Below, piece after piece: positions 52,254 through 59,271 of a DNA stretch of 64,000 nt. The translations under genes and the position numbers were made by a program. The notes below the pieces were generated by a model. The model ran no database searches. It saw nothing but the letters and a program-made list of their open reading frames with translations, and was not told where the DNA came from. The DNA is taken from positions 1,178,001 through 1,242,000 of the forward strand of contig OZ244796.1 of NCBI GenBank assembly GCA_965219965.1, given 5' to 3'. The stretch comes from G965219965 sp965219965. GTDB taxonomy: Bacteria; Pseudomonadota; Alphaproteobacteria; RS24. Every line of letters begins with the position of its first letter. The first letter of the stretch is position 1.

Positions 52254-52900
52254 ATATCCAGCCCCGACTCTTTTGCGTCTTTGGTAAATTGCGCCAGCCC
52301 TTTTTCCGTTAGCGGGTGGTTCAGCAATCCCCATAAAACATTGGGCGGCACAGTGGCGACATCCGCCCCGGCCAAAGCGGCGTCTTTCACATGCAAGGGT
52401 GTGCGAATAGAAGCGGCGAGGATTTGCGTAGCAAAACCATAATTATCATAAATTTGCCGCAGCTCGTGGATAAGTTCCATGCCATCGGCGTGAATATCGT
52501 CCAGCCGTCCGATAAAGGGCGATATATAAGTCGCCCCCGCTTTGGCGGCCAGCAATCCTTGATTGGCCGAAAAGCACAATGTGACATTGGTGCGGATTTT
52601 TTTATCCGTTAAAGTGCGGCACGCCCGCAAGCCATCTGCCGTTAGCGGTAATTTCACCACAATGTTTTTGGCCAGCGCGGCCAGTCTTTCGCCTTGCCCG
52701 ACCATGCCCACCGCGTCCAAAGCCGTGACTTCCGCGCTCACATCGCCTTGGGTCACGGCGCAAATATCGCGTAAAATTTCCTTAAAATCGCGGCCTGATT
52801 TTTTCACCAATGATGGGTTGGTCGTCACGCCGTCAATCAGCCCCGCCTCATTCAGCGCGGCAATATCGGCGACTTCGGCTGTATCTACAAAAAATTTCAT
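52250..52900 (-). CDS. Transaldolase-like fructose-6-phosphate aldolase
   Basis: A 216-residue short transaldolase (TalC/FSA family, TIM barrel). MKFFVDTAEVADIAALNEAGLIDGVTTNPSLVKKSGRDF is the family N-terminus, and the Schiff-base Lys is in NIVVKLPLTADGL. INVTLCFSANQ-like KIRTNVTLCFSANQGLLAAKAG and ATQILAASIRTPLHVKDAALAGADVATVPP follow. Members act either as transaldolase or as fructose-6-phosphate aldolase; the sequence alone does not decide. ATG 52900 has an AAGGAGCAAG leader. Upstream lies the terminator of the TonB receptor gene. Confidence 0.92.
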   Translation of the reverse strand: MKFFVDTAEVADIAALNEAGLIDGVTTNPSLVKKSGRDFKEILRDICAVTQGDVSAEVTALDAVGMVGQGERLAALAKNIVVKLPLTADGLRACRTLTDKKIRTNVTLCFSANQGLLAAKAGATYISPFIGRLDDIHADGMELIHELRQIYDNYGFATQILAASIRTPLHVKDAALAGADVATVPPNVLWGLLNHPLTEKGLAQFTKDAKESGLDI

Positions 52901-52943
52901 ATCTTGCTCCTTGCTCGCCCTCCATCATACGCTAAAACCGCGC

Positions 52944-52982
52944 AAAGAAAAAGGCGCGATGCGAAATCCGCACCGCGCCTTA
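52944..52982 (-). terminator. Rho-independent terminator of the TonB receptor gene
   Basis: On the minus strand, AAGGCGCG-x-TGCG and its complement make a GC-rich stem with one bulge, followed by TTTTTCTTT. It lies about 30 bp past the receptor stop codon and just upstream of the aldolase gene. Confidence 0.85.
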
Positions 52983-53009
52983 AACGCGCTTCACTTAAAG
53001 CAACAAAGT

Positions 53010-55424
53010 CTAGAAATCAACATTCAAAGTCAGACCCAATTCACGCGGACGGCCCGCATTGAGTTCAACCAGTCCAAAGCCCGGCTCATCAGCCACGCCT
53101 GAAGTGATATATTCCTCATCGGTCAAATTCGTGCCGTAAAGAGCCAAAGACCAAGGCGCGTCATTTGATGACAGCGTCACCCGCCCGCTGATGAGAGTCA
53201 AATCATCTTGTATCAGCTCTGGCGTGTTGACCGCATCATTGGCCCATTCGCTTCTAAAGCTCGCATCACCGCGATAGGTAATGTCCCACGCGCCCGCCGT
53301 GTGCGTATATTGCACCCCAAAGGCGGCGACGGTTTCGGGCGTGTTGACGAATAAATAATCAGAGCTAAGCGGGTTCACAATCGGCGCACCCGTTGAGCCA
53401 GCGACCATTGTGTCCAGCTTAGTATATTCGGCATCTATCAAACCCAAAGAGGCTTGCACCAACCAATGTGCGTCGGGCTGGAATGTGGCTTCAATTTCCA
53501 AACCAGAAATTTCACCTTCCGCCGCGTTCATGGTTCTTGGAATACCTGCGTCAAACACGACCACCTGCATATCTGTATATTCAGACATAAACACCGCCGC
53601 ATTGACCCGTCCGCGCCGTTCCCAGAAATCGGCTTTCACGCCCAGTTCAAAGCTGTCCACCGTTTCCGGCTCAAAGCTGGTCGGTGCGGCCAGAGGCACA
53701 CCATAGCGCGGATTATACCCGCCCGACTTAAAGCCTTGCGAATAAGACGCATAGGTGAGCAAATCTTCACGCGGTGAATAATCCACAATCACACGCGGGG
53801 TGATTTCGTCAAACGTGTCCTCCGCAATGGGATTAGCAATTAAAGGTGCGCCGCCGCCAAGCATATCGGTAATATCAATGCTCTTATCATCTTCCGTCCA
53901 GCGCACGCCACCAGTTACAGAAAGCTGTGGCGACACGCGGTAGGTGACTTCACCGAAAACCGCACGGCTTTCATTGGCAAATTTCGTGCCTGCATCCTTG
54001 TGGTCAATGCGGAACAAATTGAGCAAATTACATGGCAGTTGGCCATTCGGCACCCCTGCGGCAATTAAGGGCGGGAAGGTGCAAAGCTGTCCTTGTGCGC
54101 CAAGCTGTGTGAAGGTTTCTTGGGCAAAGGGTACGGTCACGCCGTCACTGCCTTCTTCGTCTAAATAATAAACGCCCAAAATCCAGTCCATCGCGCCATA
54201 TTCACCGGTCAGTTGAAACTCTTGGCTAAACTGCTCCGAGCCGCCTGTGTTTTGCGTATGCACCAATTCAAGCGGTGAGCCATCAGGGTCACGGCCAAAT
54301 GCCATATCTTGGTCACGGAAAGCGGTGATAGATTTCAGCGTCATGCTATCAGACACATCATAAGAAATGGTGGTGTTAAAGCCGAGAATATCATATTGCG
54401 AACCGGTCGGGCCGGTGCCGTTGGAATGATATAAATTGCCCGTTTCAATCAGCTCTTTATTATAGGCTTGCGTATCGGCAGGCAAAGCGGGAATGGTCAG
54501 CGGTGGCAAACCAAGATTAACCGCACCTATCGGTGTTGCTATTGTTGCGGTGGACACATCTGTCGGACCTGCCGCACCAATTAACCGATTATACAAAACC
54601 CCTGCAAATACCGTGTCACGCGCACCTGCGGCATATGTGCGGCTACCTGAAACGGTGGTTGAAACGGGGGAATCTTCATCTGCATCGGAATAATCCACCG
54701 ACGCATCAATGGTCAGCCTATCGGTTGGCGTATAGCGCAAAGAGCCGCGCACTGTGTAGCGGTCTTCGCCGCCCATGCTCGCCCCATCGGCACGGCGTCC
54801 ATAGCCATCGCTTTTTGTCCGCTTGCCGGAAAGCCGCACGGCTAGATTTTCACTTACGGGGATATTCACCGCCGCCGAGAAATCTTCGCGGTTAAACATG
54901 CCAAGGCTCACTTGCACTTCGCCTGAGGCTGCATCGGTTGTTGGTTTAATGGTGGTGACGTTAATTGCCCCGCCAATGGTGTTTTTACCAAACAGCGTGC
55001 CTTGCGGGCCGCGCAGCACTTCCACTTGGCCGACATCTTTCAGGTCAAGCAGGCCACCCATGGAACGGGCAATATAAACCCCGTCCAAATAAACGCCCAC
55101 GCCCGGATCGGAAGTTGGCACAAAGTCGGTTTGCCCCACGCCGCGAATAAAAATAGAGGTTGCGTTAGAGCTGCCGCTAATCGGTGCGGTCGCATCAATG
55201 GTCACATTGGGTGCGACTTCATCAATACGGGCGATATTGCCGATATTGCGGGCTTCAAAATCTTCTGCGCTAATGGTGGAAACAGCGATGGGAACATCTT
55301 GCTGGCTTTCCATCCGTTTCCGCGCTGTGACGACAATTTCGTCAATTTGCGCCATCACAAGCGGCGCGTCAAATACTGTGAGCGCGGCCACCGCACCCAA
55401 CAGGGATTTTCTAAACATAGTCAT
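53010..55424 (-). CDS. TonB-dependent outer-membrane receptor
   Basis: An 804-residue receptor. The signal peptide is MTMFRKSLLGAVAALTVFDA plus PLVMA, and the TonB box IDEIVVTARKR begins near residue 27. The plug domain has VPIAVSTISAEDFEARNIGNIARIDEVAPNV, SIFIRGVGQTDF, DPGVGVYLDGVYIARSMGGLLDLKDVGQVEVLRGPQGTLFGKNTIGGAINV. The barrel ends with ...RPRELGLTLNVDF, a terminal Phe as expected for BAM insertion. It resembles the large sphingomonad/alphaproteobacterial type, whose substrates include siderophores, cobalamin and plant compounds; I cannot assign one. ATG 55424 has CAGGAGAG upstream. It is divergent from the HDAC-like gene across 279 bp holding an inverted repeat. Confidence 0.94.
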   Translation of the reverse strand: MTMFRKSLLGAVAALTVFDAPLVMAQIDEIVVTARKRMESQQDVPIAVSTISAEDFEARNIGNIARIDEVAPNVTIDATAPISGSSNATSIFIRGVGQTDFVPTSDPGVGVYLDGVYIARSMGGLLDLKDVGQVEVLRGPQGTLFGKNTIGGAINVTTIKPTTDAASGEVQVSLGMFNREDFSAAVNIPVSENLAVRLSGKRTKSDGYGRRADGASMGGEDRYTVRGSLRYTPTDRLTIDASVDYSDADEDSPVSTTVSGSRTYAAGARDTVFAGVLYNRLIGAAGPTDVSTATIATPIGAVNLGLPPLTIPALPADTQAYNKELIETGNLYHSNGTGPTGSQYDILGFNTTISYDVSDSMTLKSITAFRDQDMAFGRDPDGSPLELVHTQNTGGSEQFSQEFQLTGEYGAMDWILGVYYLDEEGSDGVTVPFAQETFTQLGAQGQLCTFPPLIAAGVPNGQLPCNLLNLFRIDHKDAGTKFANESRAVFGEVTYRVSPQLSVTGGVRWTEDDKSIDITDMLGGGAPLIANPIAEDTFDEITPRVIVDYSPREDLLTYASYSQGFKSGGYNPRYGVPLAAPTSFEPETVDSFELGVKADFWERRGRVNAAVFMSEYTDMQVVVFDAGIPRTMNAAEGEISGLEIEATFQPDAHWLVQASLGLIDAEYTKLDTMVAGSTGAPIVNPLSSDYLFVNTPETVAAFGVQYTHTAGAWDITYRGDASFRSEWANDAVNTPELIQDDLTLISGRVTLSSNDAPWSLALYGTNLTDEEYITSGVADEPGFGLVELNAGRPRELGLTLNVDF

Positions 55425-55532
55425 GGTTCTCTCCTGTTAACCCAAAACGCCAGCCTTGCACCAGCGAATTACTTAGAGTTTAGCCCATATCGCTAGAATA
55501 AATTGATATTTTCATGCAAAGAATAGATATTT

Positions 55533-55570
55533 CGTTTCAATTTGGCGCAAAGATGCGTGTATTTGAAACG
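55533..55570. promoter_or_regulatory. Inverted repeat between TonB receptor and HDAC-like gene
   Basis: CGTTTCAA and TTGAAACG are perfect 8-bp arms separated by 22 bp in the divergent promoter region. It is a candidate regulator site; no known consensus is matched with confidence. Confidence 0.4.
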
Positions 55571-55703
55571 ACATGGCAAATTTGTTGCACATTTCCCACA
55601 GACAATATCGCCCATAATGCGCTTTGTGCCGCCCCGATGGCGGGTTATAGTGGGCGTTCACGGCCAAGCGGCAAATAACAAGCAAAGATAAGGGGCATAT
55701 ATA

Positions 55704-56822
55704 ATGAGTACAGGATTTTACACCCATGAGCGCACTTTTTGGCATGCGGTCGGCTTACACGCTTTATTTTTCGCCGTTCAGGGTTGGGTTCAGCCGCCCA
55801 ATAGCGGCGCGGGCGCGGATACGCCCGATTCCAAACGCCGTTTTTTGAGCTTGGTGGAAGCCTCTGGCCTGATGGATAAGCTCCAGCGCAGCACTGGCAC
55901 GCAAGTCACCAAAGAAGACCTTTTGCGTGTGCATACCGAAAAATATCTCACTGAATTCAAAAAAGTCAGCGATGCGGGTGGCGGCGAGGTGGGCATTTAT
56001 GCCCCCTTTAGCGCGGGCGGTTACGACATTGCCTGCATATCGGCGGGGCTGGCTAAGGGTTTGGTCAATGACATCATCTCCCCCGACAGTGCCATAAAAA
56101 ATGGCTACGCGCTGTGCCGTCCGGCGGGGCATCATTGTGTGCCGCATCAGGCGATGGGTTTTTGCTTGCTCGCCAATATCCCCATTGCCATAGAGGCGGC
56201 CAAAGCCGCGCACGGGCTGGGGCGCGTGGCCATTGTGGATTGGGACGTCCATCACGGCAATGGCACGCAGGAAATTTATTATGAGCGCGATGATGTGCTA
56301 ACCATTTCTTTGCATCAAGACCGTTGTTTCCCGCCCGGCTATAGCGGCGGCGAAGACACAGGCACAGGCAAAGGCGAAGGCTATAACATTAACATTCCCC
56401 TGCCTATGGGCGGCGGCAATGAAGCCTATCTTTATGCGTGGGATACAATCATCGCGCCCGCTTTGGAAAAATTCAAACCTGAACTCATTGTCATTGCCTC
56501 TGGCCTAGACGCAAATGCCGTGGACCCATTGGCGCGTATGCTTGTCACCACACATGGCTACCGCGACCTGACCAAACGAGCCATGGGTGATGCGGAAAAA
56601 TTATGCGGCGGCAGACTGGCCATGGTGCATGAGGGCGGCTATTCGGAAGCCTATGTGCCATTTTGCGGCCAAGCCATTGTAGAAGCCCTCGCCGGCCAAG
56701 CCCCGATTGTCCCCGATATAGAAGAAGACATTTTCCTCAACCAACAACCCGGCGAAAAAGACACCACCCACCATAAACACCGCATAGACGAAATCGCCAA
56801 AGGTGTGCCACTGCTGGGGTGA
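55704..56822 (+). CDS. Histone deacetylase-like/acetylpolyamine amidohydrolase family protein
   Basis: A 372-residue zinc hydrolase of the arginase-deacetylase fold, class II HDAC-like. ALCRPAGHHCVPHQAMGFCLLAN carries the catalytic His pair. AIVDWDVHHGNGTQEIYYERDDVLTISLHQD provides Asp and His metal ligands, and IASGLDANAVDPLARM the third Asp. GYNINIPLPMGGGNEAYLYAWD is typical of the bacterial acetylpolyamine/acetoin-type branch. Substrates may be acetylated polyamines or other small amides. Start ATG 55704, with AAGGGGC upstream. It is the last ordinary gene before the second repeat island. Confidence 0.93.
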   Translation: MSTGFYTHERTFWHAVGLHALFFAVQGWVQPPNSGAGADTPDSKRRFLSLVEASGLMDKLQRSTGTQVTKEDLLRVHTEKYLTEFKKVSDAGGGEVGIYAPFSAGGYDIACISAGLAKGLVNDIISPDSAIKNGYALCRPAGHHCVPHQAMGFCLLANIPIAIEAAKAAHGLGRVAIVDWDVHHGNGTQEIYYERDDVLTISLHQDRCFPPGYSGGEDTGTGKGEGYNINIPLPMGGGNEAYLYAWDTIIAPALEKFKPELIVIASGLDANAVDPLARMLVTTHGYRDLTKRAMGDAEKLCGGRLAMVHEGGYSEAYVPFCGQAIVEALAGQAPIVPDIEEDIFLNQQPGEKDTTHHKHRIDEIAKGVPLLG

Positions 56823-56918
56823 GGCACTAAGTCCATCACTAAAAATGTGGGCGGCAAGCCGCCCTCTCTTTATCTATGCAACGCTATCCGCGCCCCATAA
56901 ATTGCATATCACGCCCCC

Positions 56919-56991
56919 CTCTCGCTTCCACAAACAGGCAAGCGTCTTTAGCACGACAGGCTCATAGAGTCGCTTGCCTGTTTGGGAGAGC
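56919..56991. repeat. Dispersed palindromic element, copy 3
   Basis: The arms AAACAGGCAAGCG and CGCTTGCCTGTTT are fully paired. The interior is TCTTTAGCACGACAGG and a GGCTC-ATA-GAGTC inner hairpin (one G-U pair). Outer CTCTC and GGGAGAG extend the pairing with bulges. The leader CCCATAAATTGCATATCAC is shared with copy 5 and, less well, copy 1. An A-run follows. Confidence 0.9.
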
Positions 56992-57059
56992 GGCAAAAAA
57001 AGGGGGAGGGATAAAACACCCCCGCACCCACACCTGCAAGACAGACACACCACCTAATA

Positions 57060-57123
57060 CCCGCCTAACGGGCAGGCGTCTTTAGCTCAACGGATTCAAA
57101 TTGTCGCCTGCCCGTTAGGCGGG
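57060..57123. repeat. Dispersed palindromic element, copy 4 (divergent stem)
   Basis: The arms CCCGCCTAACGGGCAGGCG and CGCCTGCCCGTTAGGCGGG are perfectly complementary over 19 bp, although the outer stem is unrelated to the other copies. The interior TCTTTAGCTCAACGG keeps the family motif, with a short GATT/AATT inner stem. The outer GCCTAAC/GTTAGGC resembles integron attC core sites, discussed under findings. Confidence 0.9.
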
Positions 57124-57198
57124 TGGAAAAAAGGACGGGCAGAATAAATACCCCACGCCCAAAAGCACGCCCCCCATAAATTGCGTATCACTTCCCCC

Positions 57199-57274
57199 CT
57201 CGCGTTCCCCCCAAACAGGCAAGCGTCCTTAGCACGACAGGCTCATAGAGCCGCTTGCCTGTTCGGGGGAGCGT
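57199..57274. repeat. Dispersed palindromic element, copy 5
   Basis: The arms AAACAGGCAAGCG and CGCTTGCCTGTT pair, extended by CCCCC/GGGGG and CGC/GCG. The interior is TCCTTAGCACGACAGG with a perfect GGCTC-ATA-GAGCC inner hairpin; relative to copy 3 the change from GAGTC to GAGCC keeps the pairing. It ends about 50 bp before the stop of the unknown gene at 57325. Confidence 0.9.
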
Positions 57275-57324
57275 CAAAAAATTAGTAATCCTTAAATCCG
57301 CTAGCCTAACATCGTGTCGCCAGC

Positions 57325-57855
57325 CTAGCCGTTATCTTTCTTTTCCTTTGCAAGCAGGGCTTTAACTTTTTTGGTAAGGTCAGCTTTTTCAAAGCGATCC
57401 CACGCCGCTTCTATAACATTTTTGCCCCTGAATTTTTCATCCTTGAATCGGCTTGCATATTTAATGACCAGATATTCGGCGGGCATATCGTGTAAATTAT
57501 TTTTAACAAGCATCTCAAAACCAGAAGACGGCTTTTTGTCTGTCGCCCATTTCATCAAGCAATAATCAACACCTTTATCTTTGAGCATACGCCGTGTGTA
57601 ACCTGCTCGTTGTCTTTTACCATTGTGTTTTTTCCTCAAGCACTGCTCGTGGGCGGTAAGTATCTCTAAAAATCTCCGACACAAAGGGTCGTCTGGATTG
57701 CACTTCATTAAAACGCACTTGCGCCGAAGGGTAGCCTGATAGACTGCCTTATTATCCTGCGCTTTTGCATCTTCCATCCAATCGTCAAGTTTTTTCCAAT
57801 CAGTTTCTTTGCCGATTTTTTTTATAAACTCTGCTTTGTTTTTTTTATTCATCAT
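57325..57855 (-). CDS. Hypothetical basic protein, AT-rich
   Basis: A 176-residue soluble, basic protein I cannot assign to a named family. It has no signal peptide or membrane segment. A central stretch (EILTAHEQCLRKKHNGKRQRAGYTRRMLKDKGVDYCLMKWATD) followed by FEMLVKNNLHDMPAEYLVIKYASRF resembles a group of hypothetical alphaproteobacterial proteins with a conserved NGKR...AxxTRxKLxxKG...CLxxW pattern, recalled from memory and unchecked. Lysine-rich helices start and end the protein. I chose ATG 57855, with GGAGG upstream. Base composition is lower in GC than the neighbours, and the gene lies between repeat elements and a candidate sRNA, so it is probably accessory. Confidence 0.75.
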   Translation of the reverse strand: MMNKKNKAEFIKKIGKETDWKKLDDWMEDAKAQDNKAVYQATLRRKCVLMKCNPDDPLCRRFLEILTAHEQCLRKKHNGKRQRAGYTRRMLKDKGVDYCLMKWATDKKPSSGFEMLVKNNLHDMPAEYLVIKYASRFKDEKFRGKNVIEAAWDRFEKADLTKKVKALLAKEKKDNG

Positions 57856-58000
57856 AAACCGCCTCCGCATTTTCAACTGTCCAAGCCGCAACCAGCCCTA
57901 TTATTATAGGTAGTGTTTGCCCAGCTTATTTCAAGGGGTGGGCTTGTTTTTATTTTTCGTCCTCCCTCCTTGCGTGTCGCGCAAACCTTTTTCGCGCCCC

Positions 58001-58036
58001 AAAAAAAGACGGCGTGGGGTGCAACCGCCCACGCCG
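58001..58036 (-). terminator. Strong Rho-independent terminator (minus strand)
   Basis: CGGCGTGGG and CCCACGCCG form a perfect 9-bp stem with a 9-nt loop, followed after GTC by seven T on the minus strand. No annotated gene ends just upstream, so it must serve a non-coding transcript. Confidence 0.85.
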
Positions 58037-58167
58037 ACCAAATTTATTATTATTGTTATGCGTTTTGCCGCGCAATAAATCACCCGAAAAACCAAATGCC
58101 CGCCCTCTGGGGGCGGGTCTTGGGTTAGCATACGAATCGACTCCCATGCCTTTTCAGTCTGCTAATG
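58001..58167 (-). ncRNA. Candidate Fur-controlled small RNA
   Basis: On the minus strand a promoter-like TTGACT (58200-58195) and GATAAT (58179-58174) are overlapped by a Fur-box-like TGATAATCATTCGCA. Transcription starting near 58167 would run about 165 nt into a strong terminator. The 5' part has TTAGCA/TGCTAA and GACT/AGTC pairing; a CCCGCCC/GGGCGGG hairpin lies in the middle; then an A/U-rich single-stranded stretch (AACAATAATAATAAATTT) that could bind Hfq. A 65-codon frame from 58147 passes through but encodes a low-complexity product without a convincing ribosome site, so I favour an RNA. The -10/-35 spacing of 15 nt is short. Confidence 0.5.
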
Positions 58168-58180
58168 CGAATGATTATCA
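58166..58180. promoter_or_regulatory. Fur-box-like site overlapping a -10 element
   Basis: TGCGAATGATTATCA matches the 7-1-7 Fur consensus TGATAAT-N-ATTATCA at 12 of 14 positions. On the minus strand it covers a GATAAT -10 hexamer, the classical place for iron-dependent repression. Confidence 0.6.
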
Positions 58181-58308
58181 CTTACAACAGGCAAAGTCAA
58201 GCCCGCAAAACCCTTTTTTCAAAAAAATCGCCCGCCGCCGCGCCCTGCCGCCAAGCCGCGCCCGCGCCATATAGTCTTTAGCCGCCAAACAGGCTATAAG
58301 GGCAGCAC

Positions 58309-58385
58309 GCACCCGTAGCTCAGCCGGATAGAGCGCTGCCCTCCGAAGGCAGAGGTCGTGAGTTCGAATCTCGCCGGGTGCGCCA
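58309..58385 (+). tRNA. tRNA-Arg (anticodon CCG)
   Basis: Acceptor GCACCCG pairs with CGGGTGC, discriminator G, CCA encoded. The anticodon stem CTGCC/GGCAG encloses CTCCGAA, giving CCG. D-arm and T-arm (GAGTTCGAATCTC) are standard. Such tRNA 3' ends are common integration sites, but I see no integrase or duplicated 3' end here. Confidence 0.97.
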
Positions 58386-58458
58386 CCTTGCCCGCCGCCC
58401 TCGCACCGCCACGCTTGCCCCATTTGCAATCATCGGCAAAATCACATAAGGCAAACAA

Positions 58459-58546
58459 GTCGGGTCTCCTGCTCAATACAACACCCCTTGGGAAACAGGC
58501 AGGACATCTGCGAGCAATCGAAGCTGTTGTCAGGCCCGACACTTGG
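58459..58546 (+). ncRNA. Candidate structured RNA element, tandem copy E1
   Basis: An 88-nt element with closing pairs GTCGGG/CCCGAC, a second helix TCCTGC/GCAGGA around an AATACAACACC-containing loop, and a small AGC/GCT hairpin with an AATCGAA loop. About 70% of it recurs at 58636-58724, where changes keep the helices. It lies between tRNA-Arg and the nuclease gene. No known RNA family is recognised. Strand is chosen to match the downstream gene only. Confidence 0.5.
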
Positions 58547-58635
58547 ACGCTTTTTGCCGCCTTGCAAAATGAGGTGGCATCATATAATCTCTCATTCGCC
58601 AGCAATTTCCTCACACGTTTGGAGACCGACCATAG

Positions 58636-58724
58636 GTCGGGTCTCTTGCTGAATAGAACACCTTTTGGGGGAATAAGCAGGAACACTCCAAGCGATTGAA
58701 GTTGTTGGCCGACCCGGCACTTGG
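58636..58724 (+). ncRNA. Candidate structured RNA element, tandem copy E2
   Basis: The second copy has GTCGGGT/ACCCGGC (one G-U), TCTTGCT/AGCAGGA (one G-U) and AGC/GTT (one G-U) in place of the E1 helices. The loops AATAGAACACC and GATTGAA are conserved. It is preceded by a CCGACC-ATA-GGTCGG hairpin that would compete with the closing stem and followed by a perfect CCGGCAC/GTGCCGG hairpin. The nuclease start lies 77 bp downstream. Confidence 0.5.
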
Positions 58725-58750
58725 TGCCGGAGGAAACCCTTTGATTCACG

Positions 58751-58777
58751 CTGATTTTGCGTCATTTGCAAAATCAG
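58751..58777. repeat. Perfect 10-bp inverted repeat upstream of the nuclease gene
   Basis: CTGATTTTGC and GCAAAATCAG surround seven bases, 24 bp before the nuclease ATG. There is no following T-run. It could be a hairpin in the leader or an operator. Confidence 0.6.
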
Positions 58778-58800
58778 GCGCGATAGGATAAGTTTCGGCT

Positions 58801-59271
58801 ATGGCGAGAGTATATTGCATATTACAACTTATAATTGCATCTGCGCTGTTGCAAGGCAGCACGGCACAGCACGCGCCCACCGCCGCCCCGCCCCAAAACG
58901 GGCCGACCCATTTGCCCGGCCCGTTCGCCTTTGAAGTGCTATCCGTCACCGATGGCGACACATTCCATGCGCGGATTCCGATTTGGCTCAACCAGCATGT
59001 GGTCGTCAAAGTGCGCTTGCGCGATATTGACACGCCCGAACTGAACGGCCAATGCGCCCGCGAAAAACAACGCGCCCGCGCGGCGCGGGCTTTCACCGCC
59101 AAATGGCTCAAGCAAGATGGTTTGCAGCTGGTCAATATCAGCTATGGGGTTTATGCAGGCCGCGTGCTTGGCACGGCGCAAGCGGCAAACGGCCAAACGC
59201 TTGCCCAAGCTCTGCTCGCCGCCGAGCTGGCCAAACCCTATCGCGGCAAACGCGCAAAATGGTGCGGCTAG
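58801..59271 (+). CDS. Secreted staphylococcal-nuclease-like protein
   Basis: A 156-residue SNase-domain protein. The N-terminus MARVYCILQLIIASALLQGS plus TAQ is a likely signal peptide. The OB-fold nuclease follows: FEVLSVTDGDTFHARIPIWLNQHVVVKVRLRDIDTPELNGQCAREKQRA, with the calcium-binding Asp pair (DGDTF, DTPE) and the catalytic Arg of RLRDIDTPE. Compared with thermonuclease the C-terminus is short (GRVLGTAQAANGQTLAQALLAAELAKPY). It probably works in the periplasm or outside on nucleic acids. Its stop TAG shares CTAG with the convergent acs stop. Confidence 0.9.
   Translation: MARVYCILQLIIASALLQGSTAQHAPTAAPPQNGPTHLPGPFAFEVLSVTDGDTFHARIPIWLNQHVVVKVRLRDIDTPELNGQCAREKQRARAARAFTAKWLKQDGLQLVNISYGVYAGRVLGTAQAANGQTLAQALLAAELAKPYRGKRAKWCG

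Noticed and set aside
57060..57123. True integron attC site
   Set aside because: Ends match the core consensus, but stems are perfect without the usual extrahelical bases, sister copies lack the consensus, and no integrase is seen. Kept only as a comparison to test.
57950..58147. 65-codon minus-strand ORF over the candidate sRNA
   Set aside because: No family resemblance, Asn and Arg low complexity, and the frame runs through a perfect terminator.
58309..58385. tRNA-Arg as attachment site of an integrated element
   Set aside because: No integrase and no repeated tRNA 3' end found within the window.
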